5,879 nucleotides of DNA from an uncultured Peptococcaceae bacterium. GTDB lineage: Bacteria; Bacillota; Peptococcia; Peptococcales; Peptococcaceae. The first letter of the stretch is position 1. The number at the start of each line of letters is the position of its first letter. The translations under genes and the position numbers were made by a program. Under the pieces are notes generated by a model. That model worked only from the letters and a program-made list of their open reading frames with translations. It did not search any database and was not told where the DNA came from. The stretch spans positions 1 to 5,879 of the forward strand of contig CABVBB010000160.1 of the NCBI GenBank assembly GCA_902496505.1, in the 5' to 3' direction. Positions 5,830 to 5,879 of this stretch are shown piece after piece.

Positions 5830-5879
5830 TTATTTTTCGCAAGCCTTAGTAATCATATGGCGTAAAACATGTTCATCGA
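5830..5879 (-). CDS. rpsF: 30S ribosomal protein S6, C-terminal end only
   Basis: Fifteen full codons and a TAA stop (5832-5830) are present at the right edge, reading [15 protein letters not shown]; the rest of the gene lies outside the window. The stretch D-E-x-V-L-R-H-M-I matches the last strand of S6, where (D/E)xVLRHxxx is characteristic. Its position 38 nt ahead of ssb, with rpsR next, is the canonical rpsF-ssb-rpsR order, which makes the call firm despite the short length. Any S6:S18-binding leader that autoregulates the operon would lie upstream of rpsF, beyond the window. Confidence 0.85.
   Translation of the reverse strand, partial: DEHVLRHMITKACEK

Noticed and set aside
5792..5842. 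N-terminal extension of SSB
   Set aside because: SSB proteins begin at MNKxxLIGRL; the extension overlaps the end of rpsF and the ribosome binding site in front of 5791.
1..5879. Mobile elements, CRISPR arrays, tRNA or rRNA genes
   Set aside because: No transposase or integrase reading frame, no regularly spaced repeats, no target-site duplications and no tRNA-like cloverleaf were noticed on either strand.

Overview
The window carries six complete or nearly complete protein genes plus one gene fragment at its right edge. All of them lie on the minus strand, so the biological order runs right to left. The organism looks like a Bacillota member: the order rpsF-ssb-rpsR is the classic arrangement of that phylum, Shine-Dalgarno sequences are strong (AAAGGAG, GGAAGGAG), and each transcription unit ends in a T-rich intrinsic terminator. 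Base composition is balanced rather than AT-rich. A Negativicutes-type or similar clostridial relative fits the protein sequences, but that is an impression and not a proven assignment.

Layout in transcription order. (1) 5879-5046: the last 15 codons of rpsF (ribosomal protein S6), then ssb (single-stranded DNA-binding protein), rpsR (ribosomal protein S18) and a terminator with a 14-bp stem. (2) 4911-4150: a single membrane-protein gene of the PF06541 (CmpB / 'putative ABC-transporter type IV') family, with a terminator-like hairpin that contains its stop codon. (3) 3992-2333: a two-gene unit encoding a DUF47 (PhoU-like) protein and a PiT-family phosphate permease, overlapping by 8 bp and closed by a strong terminator. 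(4) 2293-1321: a LysR-type regulator squeezed behind that terminator and ending in its own. (5) 1241-1: a recognisable promoter followed by an alkaline-phosphatase-superfamily gene (nucleotide pyrophosphatase/phosphodiesterase type) that runs off the left edge.

How the parts relate. rpsF-ssb-rpsR is housekeeping (30S subunit assembly and replication). The DUF47-PiT pair is a well-known partnership in which the PiT permease imports phosphate, or metal-phosphate, and the PhoU-like protein is thought to modulate it. The LysR regulator and the phosphatase-like hydrolase follow in the same direction, and a phosphate theme across positions 1-3992 is possible but only an inference. Terminators separate the units, so nothing forces them into one pathway.

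No mobile element, CRISPR array, tRNA, rRNA or prophage signal was seen. No intergenic stretch exceeds about 205 bases. I did not find a convincing undescribed system. The points worth a second look are the unassigned hydrolase, the structured leader of the DUF47-PiT unit, the tandem 10-bp repeat upstream of the PF06541 gene, and the missing room for a LysR promoter.
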